From Plantactinospora sp. BC1 (lineage in GTDB: Bacteria > Actinomycetota > Actinomycetes > Mycobacteriales > Micromonosporaceae): a stretch of DNA of 64,000 bases. Made by a program: the position numbers and the translations under genes. Below the pieces are notes generated by a model. It had not been told where the DNA came from. It did no database searches and worked only from the letters and a program-made list of their open reading frames with translations. This document shows, piece after piece, positions 26,814-35,459 of this stretch. The stretch is taken from the NCBI RefSeq assembly GCF_003030345.1, contig NZ_CP028158.1, positions 1,550,001-1,614,000 on the forward strand. The letters are read 5' to 3'. The first letter of the stretch is position 1. Each line of letters starts with the position of its first letter.

Positions 26814-27809
26814 ATGGAGAACCGGACACTCGGCACCAACGGCCCCACGGTCTCCGCCCTCGGCCTCGGCACGATGGGGATGTCCGACCTCTACGGACCC
26901 GCCGACGAGACGGAGAGCATCGCGACCATCCACGCCGCCCTGGACGCCGGGGTCACCCTGCTGGACACCGGCGACTTCTACGGCGCCGGACACAACGAGA
27001 TGCTCCTCGGCCGGGCGCTGCGCGAGCGCAACCGCGCCCAGGTCACGATCAGCGTCAAGTTCGGCGCGCTGCGCGACCCGGACGGCGGCTGGGACGGCAC
27101 CGACGGCCGCCCGGAGGCGGTACGGAACTTCCTCGCGTACACGCTGCGCCGGCTCGACACGGACCACGTCGACGTGTACCGGCTCAGCCGGCTCGACCCG
27201 GCGGTGCCGATCGAGGAGACCGTCGGCGCGATCGCCGAACAGGTGACCGCCGGCCGGGTACGCCACATCGGCCTCTCCGAGGTCGGCGCGGCGACGATCC
27301 GCCGGGCCCAGGCCGTACACCCGATCGCCGACCTCCAGATCGAGTACTCGCTGCTGTCCCGGACCGTCGAGGCGGAGATCCTGCCCACCTGTCGGGAGCT
27401 GGGCATCGGCGTGACGGCGTACGGGGTGCTGTCCCGGGGGCTGCTCAGCGGGCACTGGACCGCCGACCGGCAGCTCTCCCCCGGCGACTTCCGCTCGTTC
27501 AGCCCCCGGTTCACCGGCGACAACCTCCAGGCGAACCTGCTGCTGGTGGACGCGCTGCGCGAGGTCGCGCAGTCCCGTGGCGCCACCGTCTCCCAGGTCG
27601 CCATCGCCTGGGTGCTCAGCCGGGGCACCGACATCGTGCCGCTGGTCGGTGCCAGGCGCCGGGACCGGTTGGCCGAGTCGCTCGGGGCGCTCGACCTGAC
27701 GCTCGACGCCGACGACCTGGCCGCCATCGAGCGGGCCGTACCCGTCGGGTCCGCCGCCGGTGCCCGCTACGCCGCCCCCGCGATGGCCCACCTGGACAGC
27801 GAACGGTGA
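26814..27809 (+). CDS. Aldo/keto reductase
   Basis: A 331-residue (beta/alpha)8 NADPH-dependent reductase. ATG at 26814 follows GAAGGAG. The catalytic Asp and Tyr are in LLDTGDFYGAGHNE and the Lys in TISVKFGAL. The usual catalytic-site His (in a QHRVDP-type motif) is replaced: the segment reads VDVYRLSRLDPAVPIEET, with Ser where His is expected. NADPH-loop features near the C-terminus (VPLVGARRRDRLAESLGAL) are present. The TetR gene follows after 10 bp in the same operon. Such self-regulated reductases usually detoxify carbonyls or electrophiles; the substrate is unknown. The His replacement may alter activity. Confidence 0.9.
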   Translation: MENRTLGTNGPTVSALGLGTMGMSDLYGPADETESIATIHAALDAGVTLLDTGDFYGAGHNEMLLGRALRERNRAQVTISVKFGALRDPDGGWDGTDGRPEAVRNFLAYTLRRLDTDHVDVYRLSRLDPAVPIEETVGAIAEQVTAGRVRHIGLSEVGAATIRRAQAVHPIADLQIEYSLLSRTVEAEILPTCRELGIGVTAYGVLSRGLLSGHWTADRQLSPGDFRSFSPRFTGDNLQANLLLVDALREVAQSRGATVSQVAIAWVLSRGTDIVPLVGARRRDRLAESLGALDLTLDADDLAAIERAVPVGSAAGARYAAPAMAHLDSER

Positions 27810-27819
27810 AATAGTGCCC

Positions 27820-28404
27820 ATGGCCGACTCGACGCTGACCCCGGAACGGATCCTCGAAGCGGCGGAGGAGGTCCTCCGCCGCTTCGGCCCGGCGAAGGCG
27901 ACCGTGGTCGACGTCGCCCGGGCACTGGGGGTGAGCCACGGCAGCGTCTACCGGCACTTCGCCAGCAAGACGGCGCTGCGCGAGGCGGTCGCCGACCGCT
28001 GGCTGGACCGGGTGCACGCGGAGCTGCCGGCGGTGACCGCCAGCAGCGCACCGGCGCCGGAGCGGCTGCGTTCCTGGCTGCACACGCTGCACGGCACGAA
28101 GCGGGCGACGGCGCTCGACGACCCCGAACTCTTCGCCACCTACATCGTGCTGGTCGGTGAGGCCAGTACGGTGATCGCCGCGTCGCTGGACGGGCTCGTC
28201 GCGCAGCTCTCCCGGATCATCGCGGACGGGGTCGCCGAGGGCGACTTCGCCGTCGCCGACGTGCCCCGGGCCGCCCGCGCGGTCCTGCACGCCACCGCGC
28301 GGTTCCACGATCCGACGCACTCGGCCCAGTGGGCCGACCCGGAGATCGAGCGGCAGCTCGACGCCGTCTGCGACCTGCTGCTCGACGGCCTCCGCCCGCG
28401 CTGA
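27820..28404 (+). CDS. TetR-family transcriptional regulator
   Basis: A 194-residue regulator. The TetR HTH is at residues about 8-55: RILEAAEEVLRRFGPAKAT, VVDVARALGVSHGSVYRHF, ending in ASKTALREAV. The C-terminal ligand/dimer domain has no recognisable pocket signature. ATG at 27820 follows the reductase stop by 10 bp, so it is the second gene of that operon; GTG at 27814 is an alternative. It probably represses the operon through the inverted repeat near 26662-26685. Confidence 0.9.
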   Translation: MADSTLTPERILEAAEEVLRRFGPAKATVVDVARALGVSHGSVYRHFASKTALREAVADRWLDRVHAELPAVTASSAPAPERLRSWLHTLHGTKRATALDDPELFATYIVLVGEASTVIAASLDGLVAQLSRIIADGVAEGDFAVADVPRAARAVLHATARFHDPTHSAQWADPEIERQLDAVCDLLLDGLRPR

Positions 28405-28447
28405 TCCGGCGCACGCCACCGCATCCGTCCCGACGGTGGGCGATGCA

Positions 28448-28476
28448 TTGACATTATTAGTTAACTTTCCTAATGT
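28448..28476 (+). promoter_or_regulatory. Consensus promoter with embedded palindrome upstream of the chitinase
   Basis: TTGACA (28448-28453), a 17-bp spacer and TAATGT (28471-28476) form the best vegetative promoter in the window. Inside it lie ATTAG (28456-28460) and CTAAT (28470-28474) in inverted orientation, plus the 8-bp palindrome AGTTAACT (28459-28466). A repressor bound there would block the -10. The start codon is 142 bp downstream of the -10, giving a leader of about 135 bases. Confidence 0.65.
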
Positions 28477-28617
28477 TTCAGCAACTCAGCGACATCGATC
28501 CCGATCCGCCTCGCCCGGGTGCCGGCGCCGAACCCCGCCGCCCACCGGTGCCGCGGCGACCCCCAACCCCACCAGGTCGGATCGAGCGGCTGAGGCCTGC
28601 GACAGAAGGGAACGTCG

Positions 28618-30036
28618 ATGTCACCCACCACGAGCGCCGAGCGGGTCCCCCCGCCCGGACGTCGCCCCGGCTGGCGGTCCAGGCTCTGCACCGGAGCGCT
28701 CGCGCTCGCCACCGTCGCCACCGGGACGGCCTTCGCGCTCGCGCCGCTCTCCCCGGCCGAGGCCGTCGTGCTGCCCAACAACTTCAAGAGCGTCGGCTAC
28801 CTGCCGAGCTGGGCCGGCGACGTCAACGCCGTCCAGTACAACAAGCTGACCCACATCAACTACGCCTTCGTACTGCCGAACCCGAACGGCACACTGCGGG
28901 CCGTGGAGAACCCGAGCAAGCTCTCCGCGCTGGTGTCGCGGGCGCACGGCAGCAACGTCAAGGTGTCGATCGCGATCGGCGGCTGGAACGACGGCGACGA
29001 CTCCGCCTTCGAGGCCCTGGCCGCCAACTCGGCCAGCCGGACCACCTTCGTGAACAGCGTGATCAGCTTCGTGACGCAGTACAACCTGGACGGTGTCGAC
29101 ATGGACTGGGAGTACCCGGACCCCGGCACCTCGGCGAACAACTTCACCGCCCTGATGCAGCAGCTCAGCGGCCAGCTCCGCAGCCGGGGCAAGCTGCTCA
29201 CCGCCGCCGTCGTCTCCGAGGGCGGCAGCGTCAACGGGGTACAGCCGGCCGTCTTCGGCTACGTCGACTGGCTGAACATCATGGCGTACGACGGCGGCAG
29301 CCCGCACGCCAACTACGACTGGTCGATCAACGCGGTGAACGGCTGGAAGTCGCGCGGCCTGCCGGCCAGCAAGGCGGTGCTCGGCGTACCCTTCTACAGC
29401 CGCCCCGGCTACTACACCTACTCCGCGCTGGTCGCGATGGACCCGGCCAACGCCAACCGGGACTGCACCACGGCCGGCGGTGCCCAGCAGTGCTACAACG
29501 GCATCCCGACGGTGAAGCGCAAGACCCAGTGGGCACTGGCCAACGCCGGCGGGATGATGAACTGGGAGCTGTCCCAGGACACCAACAACGCCACCTCGCT
29601 GGTCAGCGCCATCTACGACACGGTGATGGGCGGCGGCACCCCGCCGCCCGGCCGGACCGGGCAGATCACCGGCATCGGCGGCAAGTGCGTCGACGTCGCG
29701 GCGGCCTCCAGCGCGAACGGCGCGGCGATCCAGCTCTACGACTGCAACGGCAGCAACGCCCAGCGCTGGACGGTCGGCACCGACGGCACCCTGCGGGCGC
29801 TCGGCAAGTGCGCCGACATCACCGCCGCCGCGACCAGCAACGGCGCCAAGGTGCAGCTCTACGACTGCAACGGCACCGGCGCGCAGGTCTGGCAGGCGCA
29901 GAGCAACGGCACCCTGCGCAACCCGGCCTCGAACAGGTGCCTGGACGCCACCGACAACAGTTCGGCCGACGGCACCCGGCTACAGATCTGGGACTGCTTC
30001 GGCGGCGCCAACCAGGTGTGGCGACTTCCGGCCTGA
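28618..30036 (+). CDS. Secreted GH18 chitinase with C-terminal ricin-type lectin domain
   Basis: A 472-residue exported enzyme that cleaves beta-1,4-GlcNAc polymers. A signal peptide covers about residues 1-45 (cleavage near LSPAEAVV). GH18 spans about 52-335: the SxGG-type strand is VSIAIGGWNDG, and the catalytic DxxDxDxE is LDGVDMDWEYP with acid Glu about residue 165. MAYDGGS and MNWELSQD complete the barrel. A short GGGTPPPG linker joins a ricin B / CBM13 beta-trefoil (about 345-472) with three QxW repeats (NAQRW, GAQVW, NQVW). ATG follows GAAGGGA. Classic chitin-degrading exoenzyme of an actinomycete. A strong promoter with a palindrome lies upstream and a 17-bp terminator hairpin downstream. 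Confidence 0.95.
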   Translation: MSPTTSAERVPPPGRRPGWRSRLCTGALALATVATGTAFALAPLSPAEAVVLPNNFKSVGYLPSWAGDVNAVQYNKLTHINYAFVLPNPNGTLRAVENPSKLSALVSRAHGSNVKVSIAIGGWNDGDDSAFEALAANSASRTTFVNSVISFVTQYNLDGVDMDWEYPDPGTSANNFTALMQQLSGQLRSRGKLLTAAVVSEGGSVNGVQPAVFGYVDWLNIMAYDGGSPHANYDWSINAVNGWKSRGLPASKAVLGVPFYSRPGYYTYSALVAMDPANANRDCTTAGGAQQCYNGIPTVKRKTQWALANAGGMMNWELSQDTNNATSLVSAIYDTVMGGGTPPPGRTGQITGIGGKCVDVAAASSANGAAIQLYDCNGSNAQRWTVGTDGTLRALGKCADITAAATSNGAKVQLYDCNGTGAQVWQAQSNGTLRNPASNRCLDATDNSSADGTRLQIWDCFGGANQVWRLPA

Positions 30037-30046
30037 TCCCGGCACC

Positions 30047-30085
30047 GCAGCCGGCCCGGTCGCCACAAGCGGCCGGGCCGGCTGC
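30047..30085. terminator. Bidirectional hairpin terminator between chitinase and lipoprotein genes
   Basis: A 17-bp stem (30047-30063 with 30069-30085, one T-G wobble) closed by the loop CACAA. It lies between two convergent genes, 10 bases after the chitinase stop, so it can serve both strands. Confidence 0.8.
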
Positions 30086-30096
30086 CGTCCCGCCGG

Positions 30097-30822
30097 CTAC
30101 CCCGCGCCGCCGGTCGACCTCCCGCCGACCGTCGGACGCACGCCGACACCCGGACCCGCCGCATTCGGCGTGACCGTCGGACCCTCGCCGACACCGGGAG
30201 CGGGCGCGCTCGGCGGAGCGGAGGCCGGCGGGCCGTCACCGGCGGGCGACCGCCACACGTTCACCGCCAGCCGACCGGTGGTGCCGAGGTCGATCCCGCC
30301 GCCCGGTGCGACGAGCTGGGTCGGTGCACCCGGCGCCGGAGCGATCTCCAGGTAGCTCGCGTTCGTCGCCGGCTCGGTCGACTCGGTGACGGTGTTCCGC
30401 CAGAGCACCCGGGCCCTCGCCGTCTCGCCCGGACCCAGCAGCACCGGCCGGGGCGGCACGTCGTAGCTGTCCGGGGCGCTCACCGGCGCCGACCCGTTGC
30501 CGACCGTGACGTCGACCGGCCGCCGCTCCTGGTCGAGTACCCGCACCACGGGATAGCCGTCGAGCCGGTACGGGGCCGCGCCGCAGTTGCGCAGCTCGAT
30601 CCCGAGCGCCCGCAGGCCGAGCGCGGGCTCCACCTCACCGGCGGTGATCAGGAATCCGTCGGGACAGTCGACCGCGGTCGGCGCCGGCTCGGCGGTCAGG
30701 GTCGGCTCGGGGATCGGCGGCCTGCTCGGCGTGCCGCACGCGGCGAGCAGCGCGACCGCACCGAGCAGGGTGCCGAGCCGGCGCGACCGCCCGAGCCGGT
30801 ACGGCGGAACGCCGATCGTCAT
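30097..30822 (-). CDS. DUF4232-domain lipoprotein
   Basis: A 241-residue exported protein. The ATG at 30822 (GGAGAGG upstream) gives a short basic n-region, a hydrophobic core and the lipobox LLAAC. After a Pro-rich spacer, a DUF4232-like beta domain follows (about residues 50-185): VDCPDGFLI, LGIELRNCGAAPYRLDGYP, where two Cys may pair, and the LLGPGETARARVLWRN segment. The C-terminal 50 residues are Pro/Gly/Ala-rich. DUF4232 proteins are common actinobacterial surface proteins of unknown role. An upstream in-frame ATG at 30861 would lengthen the n-region implausibly. Confidence 0.8.
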   Translation of the reverse strand: MTIGVPPYRLGRSRRLGTLLGAVALLAACGTPSRPPIPEPTLTAEPAPTAVDCPDGFLITAGEVEPALGLRALGIELRNCGAAPYRLDGYPVVRVLDQERRPVDVTVGNGSAPVSAPDSYDVPPRPVLLGPGETARARVLWRNTVTESTEPATNASYLEIAPAPGAPTQLVAPGGGIDLGTTGRLAVNVWRSPAGDGPPASAPPSAPAPGVGEGPTVTPNAAGPGVGVRPTVGGRSTGGAG

Positions 30823-30862
30823 CCAGGAGCCTCTCCGACCCTGCCGGGTCTCGTCGATCATC

Positions 30863-31849
30863 TCAGCCGAAGGTGTAGCCGGTCAGGTACTCCGGAACCA
30901 CGATCCGGCTCCTCGGCGACGCCTTCCGGATCGTCGTGATCATCGCCTCCAAGCGCGGCCGGTCCGCCGGTGCGATCGGCGGCGGATTCCGCAGCTCGGT
31001 CTCGAAGTTGTCCCAGTGCACCGGTACCACTATCTCCGGATGGTCGAGCGCGGCCAGCAGCCGGGGCAGGTAGTCGTGGGTGGCACCACTGGCGGCCATC
31101 GCGACCATCGCAATGTCCGGCCGCAGCCCGGTCACGTTCCGTTCCACGAAGTCGCTGGCGCCCATGAAGAAGACCGCCGGGCCGTTCCTGATGCGCAGCT
31201 GGTAGGCGAGGGTGTCGCCCTCGGGCAGGTCGGCCACGGTGGCGGGCTTCGCCGGGCGGCTCAGCCGCAGCCCGGGGATGCCGATCGAGTACGCCGCGTT
31301 CCGGCTGTGCAGCGAGGCGACCACCTCGACGGTGTAGTCACCGAAGTCGAGGACCTCGCCCCCCTTGACCAGGCCGAGTTGCCCGGACGGGATGCCGGAG
31401 GCCAACCCGAGCTGGTACGTCGTCATCGTGCCGAGCACCCGCGCCCCGGTCGTCGTCGCGATGTGCGGTACGTCGTTGAAGTGGTCCCAGTGCGAGTGGG
31501 TGACGAGTACCGTCTCGGGCCGGCCGACGTGTTCGTCGACGGTGCCGGTGGCGACGGTCAGTGGGGTGGCCAGGTCCATCCCGCCGTCGAAGAGTCCGGT
31601 CCGGTACCGGCTCAGGTACGGGTCGACGAGTACCGTCCGGGAGCCGATGTCGATCCGCCAGCCGGCCGTACCGAACCAGCGGAACGTCGCGGCGGCGCCG
31701 CGCGCCCGCCGCCCGGTGGCGGCGGTCGGTGCCGGCCGGGTCGCCGCGACGGCCGGCCCCGGTGCGACGGTGGCGGCGAGCCCGGTCGCGGCGGCGCCGA
31801 CGGCGGCGGTCCGGAGCAGGCCCCGGCGGTCGAGTCGAGGTTCGGGCAT
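30863..31849 (-). CDS. Tat-exported metallo-beta-lactamase-fold hydrolase
   Basis: A 328-residue protein. The N-terminus LDRRGLLRTAAVGAAATGLA is a twin-arginine signal, so the enzyme is exported folded with its metals. The metal motif is VTHSHWDHFND (HxHxDH, about residue 117), followed by the metal-ligand His in VASLHSRN and the C-terminal VPVHWDNFE; the Asp in FMGASDFVE is the bridging ligand position. It resembles the UlaG/RomA-type lactonase and phosphodiesterase branch rather than beta-lactamases. ATG at 31849 follows GGGGGAGA. Substrate unknown. It lies 40 bp downstream of the DUF4232 lipoprotein start and is expressed in the same direction, so the two could share a transcript. Confidence 0.88.
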   Translation of the reverse strand: MPEPRLDRRGLLRTAAVGAAATGLAATVAPGPAVAATRPAPTAATGRRARGAAATFRWFGTAGWRIDIGSRTVLVDPYLSRYRTGLFDGGMDLATPLTVATGTVDEHVGRPETVLVTHSHWDHFNDVPHIATTTGARVLGTMTTYQLGLASGIPSGQLGLVKGGEVLDFGDYTVEVVASLHSRNAAYSIGIPGLRLSRPAKPATVADLPEGDTLAYQLRIRNGPAVFFMGASDFVERNVTGLRPDIAMVAMAASGATHDYLPRLLAALDHPEIVVPVHWDNFETELRNPPPIAPADRPRLEAMITTIRKASPRSRIVVPEYLTGYTFG

Positions 31850-32087
31850 GGGTCTCCCCCTCCGATCGGGCCCGGCCGGGTGTGCGGCGCCTGAGCAGCG
31901 CCGGCACGCCCGGCCGAGCGGTCGAGTGCGGAAACCCAATCACCGGCCGGTCCGCGCCGTCCAAGACCATCCGGCGGATCCGCCGATAGGCGTTCCGATA
32001 TCAGCCCTGGTGGCGGTGGTGCACAGGGCGGTCACCCGGCCCGGAAGAATCGTGCGGACACGGCGGACCGCCGACCGGACGAGCGGC

Positions 32088-33542
32088 TCAGTCGACTCCC
32101 CAGCGGTCCAGTTGAAAGCCGCGGTCCGACTCGGCGGAGCCGACGGCGGTGTCGGCGACCGGGCCGGTGCCGACCACCCTGCCGGCGGCGTCGAGCGCCT
32201 CCAGGACGAGCTTCTCGGTCGACGGCACCACGAGCAGCGCCGCGTCGTCGGCGACCGCCGCCCGGGCCACCTCCCGGCCGTCCCGGCTGGCCCGGATCTG
32301 CGTCGCTCCGGCCGGACTGACCACGAGCAGGGTCCGGCTCTCCCGTCCGAGCGGTATGCCGAGCAGCGCCCGGGGGTCGGTCGGGTCCGTGTCGGTGGAG
32401 AAGTAGCCGAGCGGGCTGCCGAGCGAACCGTCCGGCCTCGGCTGGGCGTACCTGACGTTCACCATGCCGGTCCACCCGCCGCCGAGCAGCGGACCGGCGA
32501 CCACGGCCGCGACGCCGTCGTACTCCTTGCCGGGTGTGCCGGCGGTCCGGCCGCCCCAGACGAGGGACGGCAGGGCGAGGGCGTGGGTACGCAACGAGGA
32601 GTCCGCCTCGCGCAGGGCCGAGCGCGCGTGTTCGACGTCGGGGGTGCCCCGGGCCGCGGAGATCGTCCGGTCGAGTGCCGCCTCGGTGAACTCGCCCCGC
32701 AGCGCCGACCGGGGGGCGGGGAGCCGCTGCCGGACCACGCCGTCGCAGGTGATCTGCCACCACTCGTTCCGCAGCGTGTTGGGCGGCCGGACCAGGTAGG
32801 AGCCGGTCGGCTCCGGGGTCCACGGCGGTGCCGACGAGGTCAGCGTCGCCCGCGCGGCGGTGGCGAAGCGGCACCCGTCCGGCACGATCGAGACGTGGTA
32901 GAGACCGCCCGCACCGACCTCACTGCGGAGCGTGAGCTGCTCGTGGGGCATCAGCCGGACGGAGACGGCCTCGACCCGGGAGGGGTCGCCCAGCACCTGC
33001 GGGCTGGCGCCGGCCTCGGCCACCAGCCACCGCCCGACATGATCCGCTTCCTTCTGCGGCGCCTGCGGCTCCGGCTCCGCCCGGACGAAGGCGACGAAGG
33101 CGACCCGGTGCGGTCCGACGTCGTCGACGTAGAGCACCCTGATGTCCCGCATCGCCCCGGTGAGCTGGGCGAACCGGCCTGCGGCCTGCTCCTGCCGGAC
33201 CTGCTGCGACAGCGCCGCGACATAGTCCCGGTCCACGCCGAGCGAGCCGCGCGGCGGGGACTGCACCAGCCGTTCGACCCAGGCCAGGCGGGTCTCCTCC
33301 GGCGTGGACGGCTTGGCGGTGGCGGTGCCACCGTCCGGAGTGCCGCGCCGGCCGGTGCCGGTGCTGGCGACGGCGACGCCGGTCGCGGTGAGCACGGCGA
33401 CCACCGCGAGACCGGCCGCGACCGCCCGCCGCCGCATGATCCGCCGGTGTCGGGCCAGCACCCGGGCGTACGGATCGGGTACCGGCCTGAGTTCCTCGGT
33501 CATCTCGGCCAACGTCCGCCGGACCTCCTCGTCGACCCTCAT
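32088..33542 (-). CDS. CU044_5270-type membrane-anchored protein, SigE partner
   Basis: A 484-residue protein that begins MRVDEEVRRTLAEMTEELRP and has one membrane segment at about residues 37-58 (AVAAGLAVVAVLTATGVAVA), leaving about 425 residues outside. The short cytoplasmic N-terminus and the four-base ATGA overlap with the SigE-family sigma gene are typical of anti-sigma-like partners in Micromonosporaceae and Streptomyces. The extracytoplasmic part has no catalytic motif; segments such as EWWQITCDGVV are of unknown role. It probably senses an envelope signal and regulates the sigma factor, an inference from gene pairing. Confidence 0.75.
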   Translation of the reverse strand: MRVDEEVRRTLAEMTEELRPVPDPYARVLARHRRIMRRRAVAAGLAVVAVLTATGVAVASTGTGRRGTPDGGTATAKPSTPEETRLAWVERLVQSPPRGSLGVDRDYVAALSQQVRQEQAAGRFAQLTGAMRDIRVLYVDDVGPHRVAFVAFVRAEPEPQAPQKEADHVGRWLVAEAGASPQVLGDPSRVEAVSVRLMPHEQLTLRSEVGAGGLYHVSIVPDGCRFATAARATLTSSAPPWTPEPTGSYLVRPPNTLRNEWWQITCDGVVRQRLPAPRSALRGEFTEAALDRTISAARGTPDVEHARSALREADSSLRTHALALPSLVWGGRTAGTPGKEYDGVAAVVAGPLLGGGWTGMVNVRYAQPRPDGSLGSPLGYFSTDTDPTDPRALLGIPLGRESRTLLVVSPAGATQIRASRDGREVARAAVADDAALLVVPSTEKLVLEALDAAGRVVGTGPVADTAVGSAESDRGFQLDRWGVD

Positions 33543-34045
33543 CCCTTCGCTCCCATCACGTCCACCGCCTGCGTCTGACCGAGCGCCTCCCGGAGCCGGG
33601 CCAGTCCCCTGGACGCCCGGCTCTTCACGGAGCCGACGGAACAGCCGAGCGTCCTGGCCACCTCCGCCTCCGGCAGGTCCGCCACGTACCGCAGCACGAT
33701 CACGGCCCGGGTACGCCGGGGCAGGTCGCGCATCGCCTCGCGCAGCGCCTGGTGCTCCACCACCCGGTCCGCCACGTCCCGCCCCGGCCGGTCCGGCAGG
33801 ATCGCGGTCAGCACCTCGACCGCCCGGTGGCGCCGCCACACCGTGATGTGCTGGTTGGCGATCGCCCGGCGCAGGTACGCCATGGGTTCGTCGATCCGCC
33901 GCCACCGTCGCATCGCCTTGACCAGGGCGGTCTGCACGAGATCCTCCGCCTCCGGCGCCGACCCGGTCAGGTGGTACGCCACCCGTAACAGGTCCATGTA
34001 GCGTGTCTCGACGAACTCCCGGAAGCCGTCGTCGTCCACGGTCAT
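33539..34045 (-). CDS. SigE-family RNA polymerase sigma factor
   Basis: A 168-residue sigma factor of the actinobacterial SigE-family ECF group. Region 2 reads FREFVETRYMDLLRVAYHLT, then APEAEDLVQTALVKAMRRW; region 4 reads LPRRTRAVIVLRYVADLPEA, then EVARTLGCSVGSVKSRASRG. Length and motifs match the family. Its stop overlaps the start of the membrane-partner gene by four bases, so the two proteins are made together. Confidence 0.94.
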   Translation of the reverse strand: MTVDDDGFREFVETRYMDLLRVAYHLTGSAPEAEDLVQTALVKAMRRWRRIDEPMAYLRRAIANQHITVWRRHRAVEVLTAILPDRPGRDVADRVVEHQALREAMRDLPRRTRAVIVLRYVADLPEAEVARTLGCSVGSVKSRASRGLARLREALGQTQAVDVMGAKG

Positions 34046-34142
34046 CTGCTCTCCGCTTCTGTCAGCTACCCGAATGACCCGGAGCGGGGCGGAAAGGTTG
34101 AAGCACGGCGGCGGAAAACCAGCGGTGGAATCCGGGAGGGGC

Positions 34143-35375
34143 TCAGCCCTGGTTCACCTCGATTCGGAGGATACGGTCGTCGCCCGCCCGTGGGTCGGTG
34201 CCGCCCCAGGTGGCGCGGTCGGTGTTCGAGGTGACGATCCAGAGTGATCCGTCGGGGGCCACCTGCACGGTCCGGATCCGACCGTAGTCGCCGACGAGGT
34301 GGGCGATCGGGTCGGCGGTCGCCGCCCTGCCCTGGACGGGAAGCTGCCAGAGCCGCTGGCCGCCGAGCGCACCGATCCAGAGCGACCCCTCGGCGTAGGC
34401 GACACCCGACGGGCTCGCCTCGTCGGGGTGCAGCGTGGCGATCGGGGCTTCCCCGGTGGAGCCGGCGACGCCCTCGGTCTCCGGCCATCCGTAGTCGGCG
34501 CCCGGGCGGAGGACGTTCACCTCGTCCCAGGTGCGGTGTCCGAGTTCGGATGCGTAGGGGGTGCCGTCGGGTCCGAACGCGATGCCCTGGACGTTGCGGT
34601 GTCCGCTGGAGTAGATCGGGGATGGTCCCGGGTTGTCGCGGGGCACGGAACCGTCGACCGCGATGCGCAGGATCTTGCCGTTGAGTGAGTCGTCGGCCGC
34701 GGCGTTCTCCGGCTCGAAGGCGTCGCCCGTGCCGATCCAGAGGTGGCCGTCCGGCCCGATGACGATGCGGCCACCGTGGTGCCGGTCGGCGGTCTGGATG
34801 CCGTCGAGCAGTACCCGGTCGACGGTGAGCGAGCCGTAGTCGGCGGCGATCGTCAGCGCCACGATCCGGTTCTGGTCCGCTCCGGAGACCGACGCGAAGA
34901 CCGTGCGGTCGGTCGCGTACCCGGCGGAGGCGACGATGCCGAGCAGTCCTCCCTCCGAACTGGCCCGGACCCCGGGTACGGTCCCGACCGGTTGCGGATC
35001 GCCGCCCCCGGCGGGGACGCGCAGGATCTCCCCGGTGATGCGCTCGGAGACCAGCGCCGACCCGTCGGGCAGGAAGGTGAGTCCCCACGGCGCTTCCAGG
35101 CCGGTCACCAGCTCGACCGGCTCACCGAGGGTCGCGATCCCGGCCGTCGGTGCGGCGTTCGACTGCGCCGTCCGGAGCGGCGTCGCCGTCGACTCGCCGG
35201 CCGAGTCCGTGCATCCGCTCAGCGCTCCCGCGATCGACGCGGCGACGACCGCCCCGCGCCACCGCGAGCGCCGGGGCACGGTCGGGTTTCCCATCCGGTC
35301 CGTCATCGCGCTGACTCGGATGTCTCGGCTCCGTCTGGACGTTGGACGAAGGCGTCGCTGGTCAGACCAGTGCAT
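34143..35375 (-). CDS. PQQ-dependent sugar dehydrogenase-like lipoprotein (beta-propeller)
   Basis: A beta-propeller of the GSDH/Yli family. The segments [51 protein letters not shown] and [20 protein letters not shown] are the expected blades, including the catalytic-His region and the calcium/PQQ loop. A lipobox (ALSGC) follows a hydrophobic stretch. Start choice: ATG at 35375 has GGGGAGG six bases upstream, but gives a 40-residue n-region; ATG at 35306 gives a normal lipoprotein signal without a ribosome site. Sugar oxidation with PQQ is inferred from family; the host may not make PQQ. A TetR gene is divergent, with TGTACA repeats between. Confidence 0.85.
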   Translation of the reverse strand: MHWSDQRRLRPTSRRSRDIRVSAMTDRMGNPTVPRRSRWRGAVVAASIAGALSGCTDSAGESTATPLRTAQSNAAPTAGIATLGEPVELVTGLEAPWGLTFLPDGSALVSERITGEILRVPAGGGDPQPVGTVPGVRASSEGGLLGIVASAGYATDRTVFASVSGADQNRIVALTIAADYGSLTVDRVLLDGIQTADRHHGGRIVIGPDGHLWIGTGDAFEPENAAADDSLNGKILRIAVDGSVPRDNPGPSPIYSSGHRNVQGIAFGPDGTPYASELGHRTWDEVNVLRPGADYGWPETEGVAGSTGEAPIATLHPDEASPSGVAYAEGSLWIGALGGQRLWQLPVQGRAATADPIAHLVGDYGRIRTVQVAPDGSLWIVTSNTDRATWGGTDPRAGDDRILRIEVNQG

Positions 35376-35394
35376 GAGCTACCTCCCCAGTATA

Positions 35395-35434
35395 TGTACG
35401 ATCTGTACACTACGGCCGCAGAGAGAAATGTACA
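35395..35434. promoter_or_regulatory. TGTACA repeats between the dehydrogenase and TetR genes
   Basis: TGTAC (35395-35399) and GTACA (35405-35409) form a 15-bp inverted repeat, and TGTACA recurs at 35429-35434, all within the short divergent region. This is the expected place for an operator of the TetR protein starting at 35460. TATACT (35389-35394, minus strand) could be the dehydrogenase -10. Confidence 0.5.
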
Positions 35435-35459
35435 ACCAGTCCACAAGCAGGGAGTGGGA

